Below, one piece after another: positions 10,326 to 19,477 of a DNA stretch of 64,000 bases. Position numbers and translations under genes: made by a program. The notes beneath the pieces were generated by a model that was not told where the DNA came from, made no database searches, and was given only the letters and a program-made list of their open reading frames with translations. The stretch's first letter is position 1, and each line of letters begins with the position of its first letter. Location of the stretch: the NCBI GenBank assembly GCA_003697105.1, contig RFFQ01000013.1, forward strand, positions 17,902 through 81,901, written 5' to 3'. Origin of the DNA: Gemmatimonadota bacterium. GTDB taxonomy: Bacteria; 4572-55; J002.

Positions 10326-11846
10326 ATGAAGATTGCATTTGTGAATATCGGCGGCAGTATGTTTACCTTTCACAACGGTATTGCCGCCCTTTCTGCATAT
10401 ATCAAGCACCATAGTGAGCATGAGGTCGCTCTGATCGATATGATTGGCCATCCGCGCCCTCTCAAATTTCAGCATCAGGTGGAGATCATCCAGCCCGATG
10501 TAATCGCCTTTACCGCCATGACCATATACTGGCCCAATGTACGGGCATTAGCAACGCGGGCAAAGCAAATGAGTTCTGCTAAGACGATTGTGGGAGGATA
10601 CCATCCGACGTTTGCCCCTGAAGAGTGTATTTCTCATCCGGCGATGGACGTCATTTGCCGGGGAGAAGGCGAGGAAGCCCTACTTGCCTTTCTGAATGCC
10701 CTAGAACGCGGAGAAGATTATACCCGAATTCCAAATCTATGGGTCAAAAAAGATGGAAATTTATATAAAAATGATATTCGTCCGCTGATCGCAAACATGG
10801 ATGAGTTACCCTTCTGGGATCGGGACTTATTCAACTATGGTTCGTGGTATGATGCCATGCCAACATCACTCTCTGATTTAGACCGCCCGGAACGGACGGT
10901 CACCCTTGCCGCAAGCCGGGGATGCTACTATGACTGCACCTATTGTAGCAATGAGCCACTGAAAGCGATGTACGGCGGGAAAACATTCGTTCGTACCCGT
11001 TCCGTCGATCATATTATCAAAGAAATGAAGATGCTAAAAGCACGGTACAATCCCGACCTGTTTGAATTTCAGGAAGAGCTGTTTGTGGCACATCTGGATT
11101 GGCTAGAAGAATTTGCCGATAAATACAAACGTGAAATTGGGCTTCCTTTTAACATTTCATACCGCGAGGAGTTAGCCCGAACCAAAAATATGGAACTTCT
11201 GGCAAAAGCCGGCTGTAACAGCATTGCATTTGGGGTTGAGTGCGGTAGTGAGGAATATCGTAAGAAATATCTGACCCGCCGCATGTCGAATCGAAAAATT
11301 GAGGAAGCATTTGATCGCACCCACGAACTGGGCATGAAAGCCCTCTCCTTCAACATCATCGGTATGCCGTTTGAGACATACGATCTGATTCAAGAGACCA
11401 TCCAACTCAACCGGCGGTTACAAGCAGATTACCTGCAATGGTTTATTTACCAACCCTACCCCGGAACCATTTTGTATAATATCTGTAAAGAGAATGACTT
11501 GCTGTTGCCCGGCTACACGTCATCTTATATTTCCCTGCGACCGGGCATCAAATTGACCCACATCACCCGCGAGGAATTCCAGCAGTGCATGGAAGATTTT
11601 ATGGCACTGCAACGTGAACAACAAGGTTATGACTGGCTCGACATCGCCGCCCAATCCAATGAAACCTTGGTCAATGTCCGCTATGCCACCGAGGAAGAAC
11701 GGTATGACATAATGGATTTATATAATCAGACCTTTCAGCGGGATCATGGGATAAACCGGTGGGAGTGGTTCCGCCGGAACCCAGAAGGCGCAGAAAAAAC
11801 CCCGTCGCCATCTCCAACCGGCAGAACGTCGTCGGAGCCCAGGTGA
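10326..11846 (+). CDS. B12-binding domain radical SAM protein (frame broken near its C-terminus)
   Basis: B12-binding N-terminus; radical SAM CYYDCTYCSN; frame runs into a short non-homologous tail after NPEGAEK at an A6 run. Confidence 0.85.
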   Translation: MKIAFVNIGGSMFTFHNGIAALSAYIKHHSEHEVALIDMIGHPRPLKFQHQVEIIQPDVIAFTAMTIYWPNVRALATRAKQMSSAKTIVGGYHPTFAPEECISHPAMDVICRGEGEEALLAFLNALERGEDYTRIPNLWVKKDGNLYKNDIRPLIANMDELPFWDRDLFNYGSWYDAMPTSLSDLDRPERTVTLAASRGCYYDCTYCSNEPLKAMYGGKTFVRTRSVDHIIKEMKMLKARYNPDLFEFQEELFVAHLDWLEEFADKYKREIGLPFNISYREELARTKNMELLAKAGCNSIAFGVECGSEEYRKKYLTRRMSNRKIEEAFDRTHELGMKALSFNIIGMPFETYDLIQETIQLNRRLQADYLQWFIYQPYPGTILYNICKENDLLLPGYTSSYISLRPGIKLTHITREEFQQCMEDFMALQREQQGYDWLDIAAQSNETLVNVRYATEEERYDIMDLYNQTFQRDHGINRWEWFRRNPEGAEKTPSPSPTGRTSSEPR

Positions 11847-12673
11847 TGCTACCGGTGCGCTTTTCGTTTCAGGGTAAAGAACTCAAAGGCATTCATGCGA
11901 TTGATTATAAAATGGATGTGGTTTTCCCGGGTGAAATACCGCCGCTGGATGGCTTTCAGTCCCGATACGATATCGCATACCGGATCAATATCCCATACCA
12001 GCGCCCCGAACTGGGCTATTTTAAGCGACGCAACGAACGATGGGATAAAGTGAAGTTAGTCAACTACACCGACCAACCGGTAACACCCATCAATCGACTC
12101 AAAAAAGAGATAAAACCCACCCGCCGCTCGCTCTCCCAAAAAGTGCGCCACCGGTTCGATAAATGGCGCTACCCAGTCCAGCAAATCGATCAATTTGATG
12201 AGAGAGCGGATCGCTTGTGGGAGCGGTGCAAATCGGACTTCGGTCTGGCAATTGTGCGGGATGCTCGTTATCTGAACTGGCGTTACGTGGATTGTCCAGA
12301 TGTCAGTTATCTTAAAATCGGGGTCTTCAGTCCATCTGGAGCAGAATTAAACGGGTGGGCGGTGTTACGTTTGGATGGGATTCATCCCCAGACGGCATGT
12401 TTGGTGGATTGGCTTGTGCCCAATGCGGAAACGGGTATTGCCGAAATTTTGCGGCGCAACGTCGAGCATTCAACCCGGCTCGGCGGCGCTCAATTTTTGG
12501 AGGTCTGTTTTCCAGAAGGTTCTGTACCGGATCGATTGTTCCGGGCACACGGGTACCAACCGGCGCCGGCACCCGCAACGTTGATGGTACATGTTTTCAA
12601 CCCAGATAGAGTGGCAACAGACACGCTACAAAAGACGTGGTACTACACCTTGGGCGACTCCGAGATGTACTAA
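11780..12673 (+). CDS. GNAT/acyltransferase-like C-terminal part of the preceding radical SAM gene, in the -1 frame (probably one gene with a frameshift)
   Basis: Upstream frame has DLYNQTFQRDHGINRWEWFRRNPEG; this frame continues NPVAISNRQNVVGAQVMLPVRFSFQGKELKGIHAIDYKMD, as in GNAT-type folds. Confidence 0.6.
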   Translation, partial: PRRRRKNPVAISNRQNVVGAQVMLPVRFSFQGKELKGIHAIDYKMDVVFPGEIPPLDGFQSRYDIAYRINIPYQRPELGYFKRRNERWDKVKLVNYTDQPVTPINRLKKEIKPTRRSLSQKVRHRFDKWRYPVQQIDQFDERADRLWERCKSDFGLAIVRDARYLNWRYVDCPDVSYLKIGVFSPSGAELNGWAVLRLDGIHPQTACLVDWLVPNAETGIAEILRRNVEHSTRLGGAQFLEVCFPEGSVPDRLFRAHGYQPAPAPATLMVHVFNPDRVATDTLQKTWYYTLGDSEMY

Positions 12674-12679
12674 ACCCAT

Positions 12680-12709
12680 CCCGGCAATTTGTTCGCCGGG
12701 TTATTTTTT
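12680..12709 (+). terminator. intrinsic terminator
   Basis: CCCGGC-N9-GCCGGG-TTATTTTTT. Confidence 0.85.
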
Positions 12710-12867
12710 CCACCAGTTTGAACGCATATTTTTAAGCATCAAACACCCGATTTCAGATTGACAGGTCGATTCCATTCGGTTACATTGGCTTCCAGATACT
12801 TCAACTCCGGCTCAAACACCGGTGGGTTAGGAAAAGGACTCCAAAATAAAGGGATTTTTACAGCTTC

Positions 12868-13956
12868 ATGGGTAAAATTTTAATTATTGAAGATGACAGT
12901 TACATTCGGATGAATTTGGTTGACATTTTGGAAAGTGAAGGGCATGACGTATTCACGGCTGAAGATGGTCAAGTTGGGATTCGACAAGCAAAAGAGCATT
13001 TACCAGAGTTAATTTTATGTGACGTCTTGATGCCAAATCTTGATGGATATGGCGTTTTGAAAGAAATCCGGCAAAACCCGCTAACTGCCGGCACGCCATT
13101 TCTTTTTTTAACGGCAAAAGCCGCTCGTGAGGATTTCCGTCATGGTATGGATTTGGGCGCCGATGATTATCTCGTCAAACCCTTTGAGATTAACAGTCTA
13201 ATTCGCACAGTTCGTGCCCGGTTGGAGAAACGGGCACGGGAAGTTGAACAGATCAAGAAATTACGGGAAAACTTGAGCCGCACCCTACCCCATGAATTAC
13301 GAACACCGTTGACGTCCATTATTGGCATGGCAGATTTTCTCCGTACGCCGGAATTGGTCTCGTCAATGGCACAAGTGCATGAAATGGCACAAAACATCCA
13401 CGATAGTGCGATGCGGCTTCATAAACTCATTGAAAATTACTTGCTTTATGCCGAACTGGTGGTCTCTATAGAACGTCCGGAAGACGCCAAATTATGGAAA
13501 GGATCGTCAACTTATATCAATGAGGGGATTCTTCGGTCATTTGCATTAAAACAAGCGCAAATGTATAACCGGGAAGCTGATTTAAACCTCCGGGTGACAC
13601 CCTGTAATGCCCAAATCTCAGAAACCGCTTGGATAAAAATCGTCGAGGAATTGACCAATAATGCCTGCAAGTTTTCTCCAAAGGGGACACCGGTACAGAT
13701 TACAGTGGACTCCGATGACAAAACGGTCGTGATAACCGTCACCGATCAAGGCATTGGGATGACCAACGAAGAAATTGCCAACATTGGGGCATATATGCAG
13801 TTTGAACGCGTCGAACGGGAGCAACAAGGCTCCGGTTTAGGACTCAGTATCGTCAAGTTACTCACACAACTTTCAGATGGTAAATGTGTGATCACTAGTG
13901 AACCCGATAATGGAACATCTGTTCAAGTCATATTACAAGCCGGATCGTCTTCATAA
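12868..13956 (+). CDS. hybrid two-component protein: N-terminal receiver domain, then HisKA and HATPase domains
   Basis: ILIIEDDSYIRMNL..LILCDVLMPNLDGYG..FLTAKA; H-box LPHELRTPLTSIIG; GSGLGLSIVKLL G-box. Confidence 0.9.
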   Translation: MGKILIIEDDSYIRMNLVDILESEGHDVFTAEDGQVGIRQAKEHLPELILCDVLMPNLDGYGVLKEIRQNPLTAGTPFLFLTAKAAREDFRHGMDLGADDYLVKPFEINSLIRTVRARLEKRAREVEQIKKLRENLSRTLPHELRTPLTSIIGMADFLRTPELVSSMAQVHEMAQNIHDSAMRLHKLIENYLLYAELVVSIERPEDAKLWKGSSTYINEGILRSFALKQAQMYNREADLNLRVTPCNAQISETAWIKIVEELTNNACKFSPKGTPVQITVDSDDKTVVITVTDQGIGMTNEEIANIGAYMQFERVEREQQGSGLGLSIVKLLTQLSDGKCVITSEPDNGTSVQVILQAGSSS

Positions 13957-14007
13957 ATGATAAATAACCCGATTTCTTTCAACTCGTTAATTTTATAGGA
14001 TGTTATA

Positions 14008-15384
14008 ATGAATCCATTAATTGAACCCTTCAAAATCAAAGTGGTCGAACCGATCAAAATGACAACCCGTGCCCAACGGGAGCGATTGATCAAAAAAGCG
14101 TATTATAATTTATTTTTTCTCCATTCCAACGATATTATGATCGATATGCTTACGGATAGCGGCACGTCCGCCATGAGCGACGCCCAATGGGCAGGCATCA
14201 TGGGCGGTGATGAAGCTTACGCCGGTAGCCGCAGTTTTGAGCGCTTTGAACAGGTAGTTAAAGACCTAACGGGATACCGTCACATTATCCCCACCCATCA
14301 GGGACGTGCCGCCGAAAAAATCTTGTTTTCCTCAATTGTCAAAAAAGCGGGGGGAGTAATCCCTAACAACACCCATTTTGATACCACCCGGGCAAACGTC
14401 GAATATACCGGCACAACCGCAGAAGATTTGGTCATTGATGAGGGGCATGATCCCGCGTCAACCTATCCTTTCAAAGGGAATATGGACTTAAAAAAACTCA
14501 AAGCCTGCATCGAAAAAGCGGGTCCAGAAAACGTACCGGTTGTGATGATGACGGTCACCAACAATTCCGGTGGTGGGCAACCAGTTTCGATGGAAAATCT
14601 GCGTGCGGTTCGGGACATGGCGCATTCCTATGGTATCCCGTTCTTTTTGGATGCCTGCCGTTTTGCCGAAAATGCGTACTTCATCAAACAACGAGAAAAA
14701 GGATACGCCGATAAAACAATTCGTGAGATCGCCCATGAAATGTTCTCGTACAGTGATGGTTGTACCATGAGCGCCAAAAAGGACGGTTTGGCAAATATCG
14801 GCGGATTTTTGGGGATTAATGATGATGTGCTGGCACAGGATTGCCGCAATTTGCTAATTCTTACCGAAGGATTCCCAACCTACGGCGGCCTTGCCGGGCG
14901 CGATCTGGAAGCCATTGCTCAAGGATTGGATGAGGTCTTGGAAGAAGATTATCTCCGGTTCCGGATTGGGCAAGTCGCCTATCTAGGTGACCAATTAACG
15001 AAAATGGGGGTGCCGATCATGCAACCACCCGGCGGACATGCTATTTACGTGGATGCCAAATCCTTTTTGCCCCATATTCCAGTAAATCAATTTCCGGGAC
15101 AAGCACTAACAGTAGAACTTTATCTGGAAGCAGGGATTCGCGGTGTCGAGATTGGGAGCGTGATGTTTGGTAAAAAAGACCCCGAAACCGGTACCGAAAT
15201 TCCGGCGGCGTTGGAATTGGTACGTTTAGCCGTACCGCGCCGGGTGTACACCCAAAGCCACATTGATTATGTCGCCGATGCATTTGTACGGATCAACGAA
15301 CGAAAAAAGACCATCCGTGGTTATAAATTTGTGTACGAAGCCCCGTTTTTACGCCATTTTACTGCACGTTTTGAGCGTGTATAG
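14008..15384 (+). CDS. tnaA: PLP-dependent beta-eliminating lyase (tryptophanase / tyrosine phenol-lyase family)
   Basis: LTDSGTSAMSDAQWAGIMGGDEAYAGSRSF, IPTHQGRAAEKILFS, CTMSAKKDGLANIGG, PPGGHAIYVDA; tryptophanase versus TPL specificity not decided. Confidence 0.85.
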   Translation: MNPLIEPFKIKVVEPIKMTTRAQRERLIKKAYYNLFFLHSNDIMIDMLTDSGTSAMSDAQWAGIMGGDEAYAGSRSFERFEQVVKDLTGYRHIIPTHQGRAAEKILFSSIVKKAGGVIPNNTHFDTTRANVEYTGTTAEDLVIDEGHDPASTYPFKGNMDLKKLKACIEKAGPENVPVVMMTVTNNSGGGQPVSMENLRAVRDMAHSYGIPFFLDACRFAENAYFIKQREKGYADKTIREIAHEMFSYSDGCTMSAKKDGLANIGGFLGINDDVLAQDCRNLLILTEGFPTYGGLAGRDLEAIAQGLDEVLEEDYLRFRIGQVAYLGDQLTKMGVPIMQPPGGHAIYVDAKSFLPHIPVNQFPGQALTVELYLEAGIRGVEIGSVMFGKKDPETGTEIPAALELVRLAVPRRVYTQSHIDYVADAFVRINERKKTIRGYKFVYEAPFLRHFTARFERV

Positions 15385-15418
15385 CCCACAATACCTCGTG
15401 ATAATTTTGTGATATGTA

Positions 15419-15470
15419 CCCGCTATGTTTACCCAATATAAGATTCTCCCCGCGAAACATAGCGGGTTAA
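15419..15470 (+). terminator. long inverted repeat after the beta-eliminating lyase gene, probable terminator
   Basis: CCCGCTATGTTT ... AAACATAGCGGG. Confidence 0.55.
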
Positions 15471-15477
15471 AAAGATA

Positions 15478-15506
15478 TTGACATATCCATATGTTTCCTA
15501 TATAAT
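15478..15506 (+). promoter_or_regulatory. perfect-consensus sigma70 promoter in front of the Omp28/selenoprotein cluster
   Basis: TTGACA (15478-15483), 17-nt spacer, TATAAT (15501-15506). Confidence 0.8.
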
Positions 15507-15618
15507 CGGCACACTCCCCTAGAAAACCCCTATGTCTATCTCTTACACTTATTATACACCAGATACAATTACCCCATTTTCTATTTAGTGGACATATTCC
15601 CTTTTGGAGGTTTCCAAA

Positions 15619-17247
15619 ATGCTTATTTATATACCGAGGGTTCTGTTTTCGGCAATTCTGATGGCGACTACCCTATTATGTTTAGGAAGTTGCGATGATA
15701 GCGACAATATGCCCGAACCCCTTTCGATTCAATTCCTTTCTCCGGCAAATGATGCCGTTCTTCGGGAAGATAGGATTGAAGTTCAGATTAACGCTTCAGC
15801 CAACCATGCAGATGCCCGTATCGATAAGGTCGAACTATTTGCGGGAAATCAGCAGGTTGCAACCACAACGGAAGTCCAGACCAATCCTGCCATCGTCACC
15901 CTGGAGTGGGACGTCTCCAATTTGCCCAACGCCACTTACGAATTAGAAGCAAAAGTCTATGATAACCGCGGTAACACCAAAAGCAGTCAAATCCAGGTTC
16001 AACTCCACCGACAATTAAGAGTTCAAATTACCTCACCGCAAGATGGGCAGATTATCAACAGCAACCAGATACCGGTAACGGTTACGATTAAAACGATTGC
16101 CGCTGATATTGTTGAAGCCATCTTAACGGTTGATGGTGCGGCGGTGGTCACAAAAACCCAAGCACCTTGGGAGTTTACTTGGGATACGGCAGGCTACCCC
16201 CTCAATCAGGAGTACCATCTTCAGGTGACAATTGAAGATGCCGATGGAAACACAGCCCAATCGAATGTCGTGACCATCTGCGTGGGGTGTGAAATCCCAC
16301 CCTTGAGTTTGGCAATCATTTCCCCTCAGGCGGGTGAACAAATTGAAGCCAATCAGATTTCCGTTTCTGGAACGGTAACCAGTAACATTGGGCGAGCCAT
16401 TGAGCGGGTCACTTTGATAGTGAATGATAGCCCGGTGGCAGAGCGCAACCAAGCGCCGTGGGAATTCATCTGGGATACCACCAGCTATCCCGATAGTACC
16501 ACCTGTACCCTTTTCATCGAAGCTGAAGATGAGCAGGGCAATGTGGCACAATCCGAACCGGTGACCGTCTGTGTGCGCTGTGTGGAGCAATTTAGCCGGC
16601 AGCGGGTGGTTGTTCAGGAACAATTTACCGGCGCATGGTGCCAAAACTGTCTGCTTTATGCCGATCCGGCGGCAGATGCGCTGGCAGAAGAATTTGGACC
16701 CACCCAATTGCTCTCGGTACATTACCATATCCGGGCAGGTTTGTTTGATGATTTTGAAATCGCGGAAGGTGTGGCACGGCTGAACTACTATGCCTTGAAC
16801 AACAGCCTACCCCATGCGGTCTTTGATGGCAGTGTCGTTATTACCGGCGGAGACCCCAGTACAGAAGACGTTTACCGGCAACAAATCAATACCCAATTGG
16901 CAGATGAGCCACCCGTCGGTATTCTGTTGACCGGCACGTTGGGCGCCGGAGAAATAACGGCAAAGATCAAAGCATTTGAACAACTCGCCAATCCCGGTCT
17001 AACCGTTCAATTTGTGATTACGGAGAGTGACTTAACTCACCCCAGCCCCCCGATTCATTTTAACTATGTTGTGCGAGATATGTTGCCCCCCGCCTCGATC
17101 ACCTTACCCAATGAAGGTGATCAAACGGAAGTAAGTCGTTCTTTCGTGTTAGATGACAGTTGGAATATGGATGAAATTCAACTCGTGGTGTTTGTTCAAG
17201 ATGATAACACCAAAGTTATTTTACAGGGTCAAGCTATATGGGAATAA
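15619..17247 (+). CDS. secreted lipoprotein with three tandem Ig-like domains and an Omp28-type thioredoxin-fold domain (CQNC)
   Basis: Lipobox LCLGSC; repeats such as APWEFTWDT.YP and APWEFIWDTTSYP; VVVQEQFTGAWCQNCLLYADPAADALAEEFG. Confidence 0.8.
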   Translation: MLIYIPRVLFSAILMATTLLCLGSCDDSDNMPEPLSIQFLSPANDAVLREDRIEVQINASANHADARIDKVELFAGNQQVATTTEVQTNPAIVTLEWDVSNLPNATYELEAKVYDNRGNTKSSQIQVQLHRQLRVQITSPQDGQIINSNQIPVTVTIKTIAADIVEAILTVDGAAVVTKTQAPWEFTWDTAGYPLNQEYHLQVTIEDADGNTAQSNVVTICVGCEIPPLSLAIISPQAGEQIEANQISVSGTVTSNIGRAIERVTLIVNDSPVAERNQAPWEFIWDTTSYPDSTTCTLFIEAEDEQGNVAQSEPVTVCVRCVEQFSRQRVVVQEQFTGAWCQNCLLYADPAADALAEEFGPTQLLSVHYHIRAGLFDDFEIAEGVARLNYYALNNSLPHAVFDGSVVITGGDPSTEDVYRQQINTQLADEPPVGILLTGTLGAGEITAKIKAFEQLANPGLTVQFVITESDLTHPSPPIHFNYVVRDMLPPASITLPNEGDQTEVSRSFVLDDSWNMDEIQLVVFVQDDNTKVILQGQAIWE

Positions 17248-17277
17248 TCTCAACTTTTATCGATGGAGGAAGTACTG

Positions 17278-17820
17278 ATGAAATCAATTTTTAAGTTAAG
17301 TGCCTGTATTGTGTTGGCAATAACATTTGTTGCCGGAACGGCGATGAGTGCCGAAACGCGCGAATACCAAAAACTACCGGCATTTAGTACCAAAGATTTA
17401 AGTGGTAAACTCGTCAGTTTTGATGATGTCAAAGGTGAAAAAGCCACTTACATCACGTTTTGGGCAACGTGGTGCAAACCGTGCATGGCAGAATTGCCTC
17501 ACTTGCAAGAGCTGTACGAGAAATATCAAGAGCAAGGATTGCAAATCATTGGTATGAATGAAGATACCGCCAAGAAAACCGCCAAGGTCAAAAAAGCCGT
17601 TAATCAGAAAAAGCTATCATACCCAATTTTGTTAGACCCAACAGCAGAAGTGGGTAAAAAGTTAGGGATGCCTACAGAGTTACCCTACGGCTTGCTCATC
17701 GACGGTAACGGAAATATTATTGAAAAAACCATCGGATTTCAAAAAGGCGATGAGGATGCGTTAGAAAAGAAGATCGTTAAACTATTGGGGCTTGAAACCA
17801 GTACGGAGGAATCAAATTGA
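17278..17820 (+). CDS. TlpA/ResA-like exported thioredoxin (CKPC)
   Basis: Signal peptide; YITFWATWCKPCMAELPHLQELYEKYQEQGLQIIGMNED. Confidence 0.92.
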   Translation: MKSIFKLSACIVLAITFVAGTAMSAETREYQKLPAFSTKDLSGKLVSFDDVKGEKATYITFWATWCKPCMAELPHLQELYEKYQEQGLQIIGMNEDTAKKTAKVKKAVNQKKLSYPILLDPTAEVGKKLGMPTELPYGLLIDGNGNIIEKTIGFQKGDEDALEKKIVKLLGLETSTEESN

Positions 17821-19463
17821 AACCGCAAATAGCAATCAGTCTCGTCGCGATGGGATTGATGTTGTTGGTTAAGATTCCCACCGCCGGAAGTATTGATCTT
17901 AATTATTCATTTTACAATAATGTGCAATATTCGTTATTTGAAGCGTCGGAGCGCGACAGTCTTGTAGAACGCGCGGAAGTCAATCTTCAAATAGGGTTGT
18001 TGCGTACCGGCATGTTGCTGGAAGCGCGTCAACCTTTACCTAAAGTAGGAGATGCGGAACAAGGCTTTGGTCCCGTCAACGTGCGAAAACTGTTTTTTGA
18101 ATTAGAAAAAGATGGGTTTTCGCTCCGTGCCGGAGATTTTCCGGTCTTATTTGGACGTGGATTATCGATCAACCTATTTCGAGATGATGCATTGCGTCAG
18201 GATACCGAACCGGAAGGCATCAAACTTGGCTACCGGAATGATTATGTTCAGGCAACGGCATTCAGCGGGTATGTGGAAAAATTTGTCGGACCCGTTTCCA
18301 CAAATGATGTCAGTTATGAAGTAGATGATACCCGGCAACATCTCTTTCGAGGTGCGGCATCTACGTTTCGTCCATTTACCAATACGGATTCTCCCTTACA
18401 ACCTTTAGAACTGGGGGTGCAATATGTCCGGTTTCGCTCCATCGAAGCCTATCCGTTCCCCCAAGAAACGCGGCGTTACGAAGACCGCCGTACAATGACG
18501 GGAGGGAGTCTCTTCTATAGCGGTGATTTTTTTGATATTTACGGCGAATACGTCACCGGTAAGCGCATTGAAAACGAACTGTATCCCGATGGAAAAGCAA
18601 AGTTCACCATTGCCGAATACGATACCATCCAAGGAATATACGGCGTTATCAACGCCTTTTGGGGTGATTTTTCGCTTTTTGGCGAATTTAAGGATTATCA
18701 AGGGCTGGGCTTTTTTGATGCCTCCGGTAATTACTCCAAACCGATTGGACAGCTACAATCTCCTGCAAAACCGTACAACAATCCACCGCCCGTTGTCACA
18801 GAGCATACCAGCCGGTTACTCGGTCGGGATATGTACCAGCCGATCATCCTCAATAACGAACGCGGGTATCGTGTGGAATTAGAGTGGACACCCACCTATT
18901 CCACCCAGATTTTAGTCGATTATACCCGCGCAGAAAGTCGTGAAGGAGACCTCTATTTTCAGGAATATTACCTTGAATTTGAGCATTCTATTTGGGATGA
19001 TAACCTTTCGTTCATGGGCATGATCGAGCAAGGTGACGTGGGGGAAAAGGCAGACCGCACAGGCGGTTGGCTGAAAACCACGTACCAATTAAATGATAAA
19101 CAATCGATTGCCCTCACGACAGAATACATGGATGGTACGGTCAAAAACGTGGCAGATGAAGTCGGTCAATATTATGTTTTCAGTTTTTCGCAGTCCAAAG
19201 ATACACATGAGAACGACTCGTTTTGGCGGGCGCTTCTGAAACGGTCGTGGACCCTCTCCGCCGCGTATGAGCTTAGTAGTGAAGCCGATCAGGATGGGAA
19301 AGATAATTGGTTTTCCTTAGCGATGGATTATAAAGTTTCAGATAATCATCTAGTACGGTTATTCTACGGTGCACGTCGAGCGGGTCTGAACTGCAACGGA
19401 GCAATTTGTGTCCCCGAACCGGCATTTGAAGGCTTCGAATGTCAATTAATTAGCGTGTTTTAA
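17817..19463 (+). CDS. probable outer-membrane beta-barrel protein (DUF6029-like)
   Basis: Signal peptide, long amphipathic-strand sequence; TTG start overlapping the TlpA-like stop codon; family name is from memory. Confidence 0.65.
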   Translation: MKPQIAISLVAMGLMLLVKIPTAGSIDLNYSFYNNVQYSLFEASERDSLVERAEVNLQIGLLRTGMLLEARQPLPKVGDAEQGFGPVNVRKLFFELEKDGFSLRAGDFPVLFGRGLSINLFRDDALRQDTEPEGIKLGYRNDYVQATAFSGYVEKFVGPVSTNDVSYEVDDTRQHLFRGAASTFRPFTNTDSPLQPLELGVQYVRFRSIEAYPFPQETRRYEDRRTMTGGSLFYSGDFFDIYGEYVTGKRIENELYPDGKAKFTIAEYDTIQGIYGVINAFWGDFSLFGEFKDYQGLGFFDASGNYSKPIGQLQSPAKPYNNPPPVVTEHTSRLLGRDMYQPIILNNERGYRVELEWTPTYSTQILVDYTRAESREGDLYFQEYYLEFEHSIWDDNLSFMGMIEQGDVGEKADRTGGWLKTTYQLNDKQSIALTTEYMDGTVKNVADEVGQYYVFSFSQSKDTHENDSFWRALLKRSWTLSAAYELSSEADQDGKDNWFSLAMDYKVSDNHLVRLFYGARRAGLNCNGAICVPEPAFEGFECQLISVF

Positions 19464-19477
19464 TCAGGGAGGTACTA

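Noticed and set aside
11794-11800. Canonical programmed -1 frameshift heptamer A AAA AAC
   Set aside because: The incoming reading frame is GAA AAA ACC, so the heptamer is not in the required zero-frame register. It is kept as a frameshift observation only.
16123-16728. 201-aa minus-strand ORF within the Ig-repeat lipoprotein gene
   Set aside because: Antisense to a confidently assigned secreted lipoprotein; repeated segments mirror the Ig repeats on the other strand.
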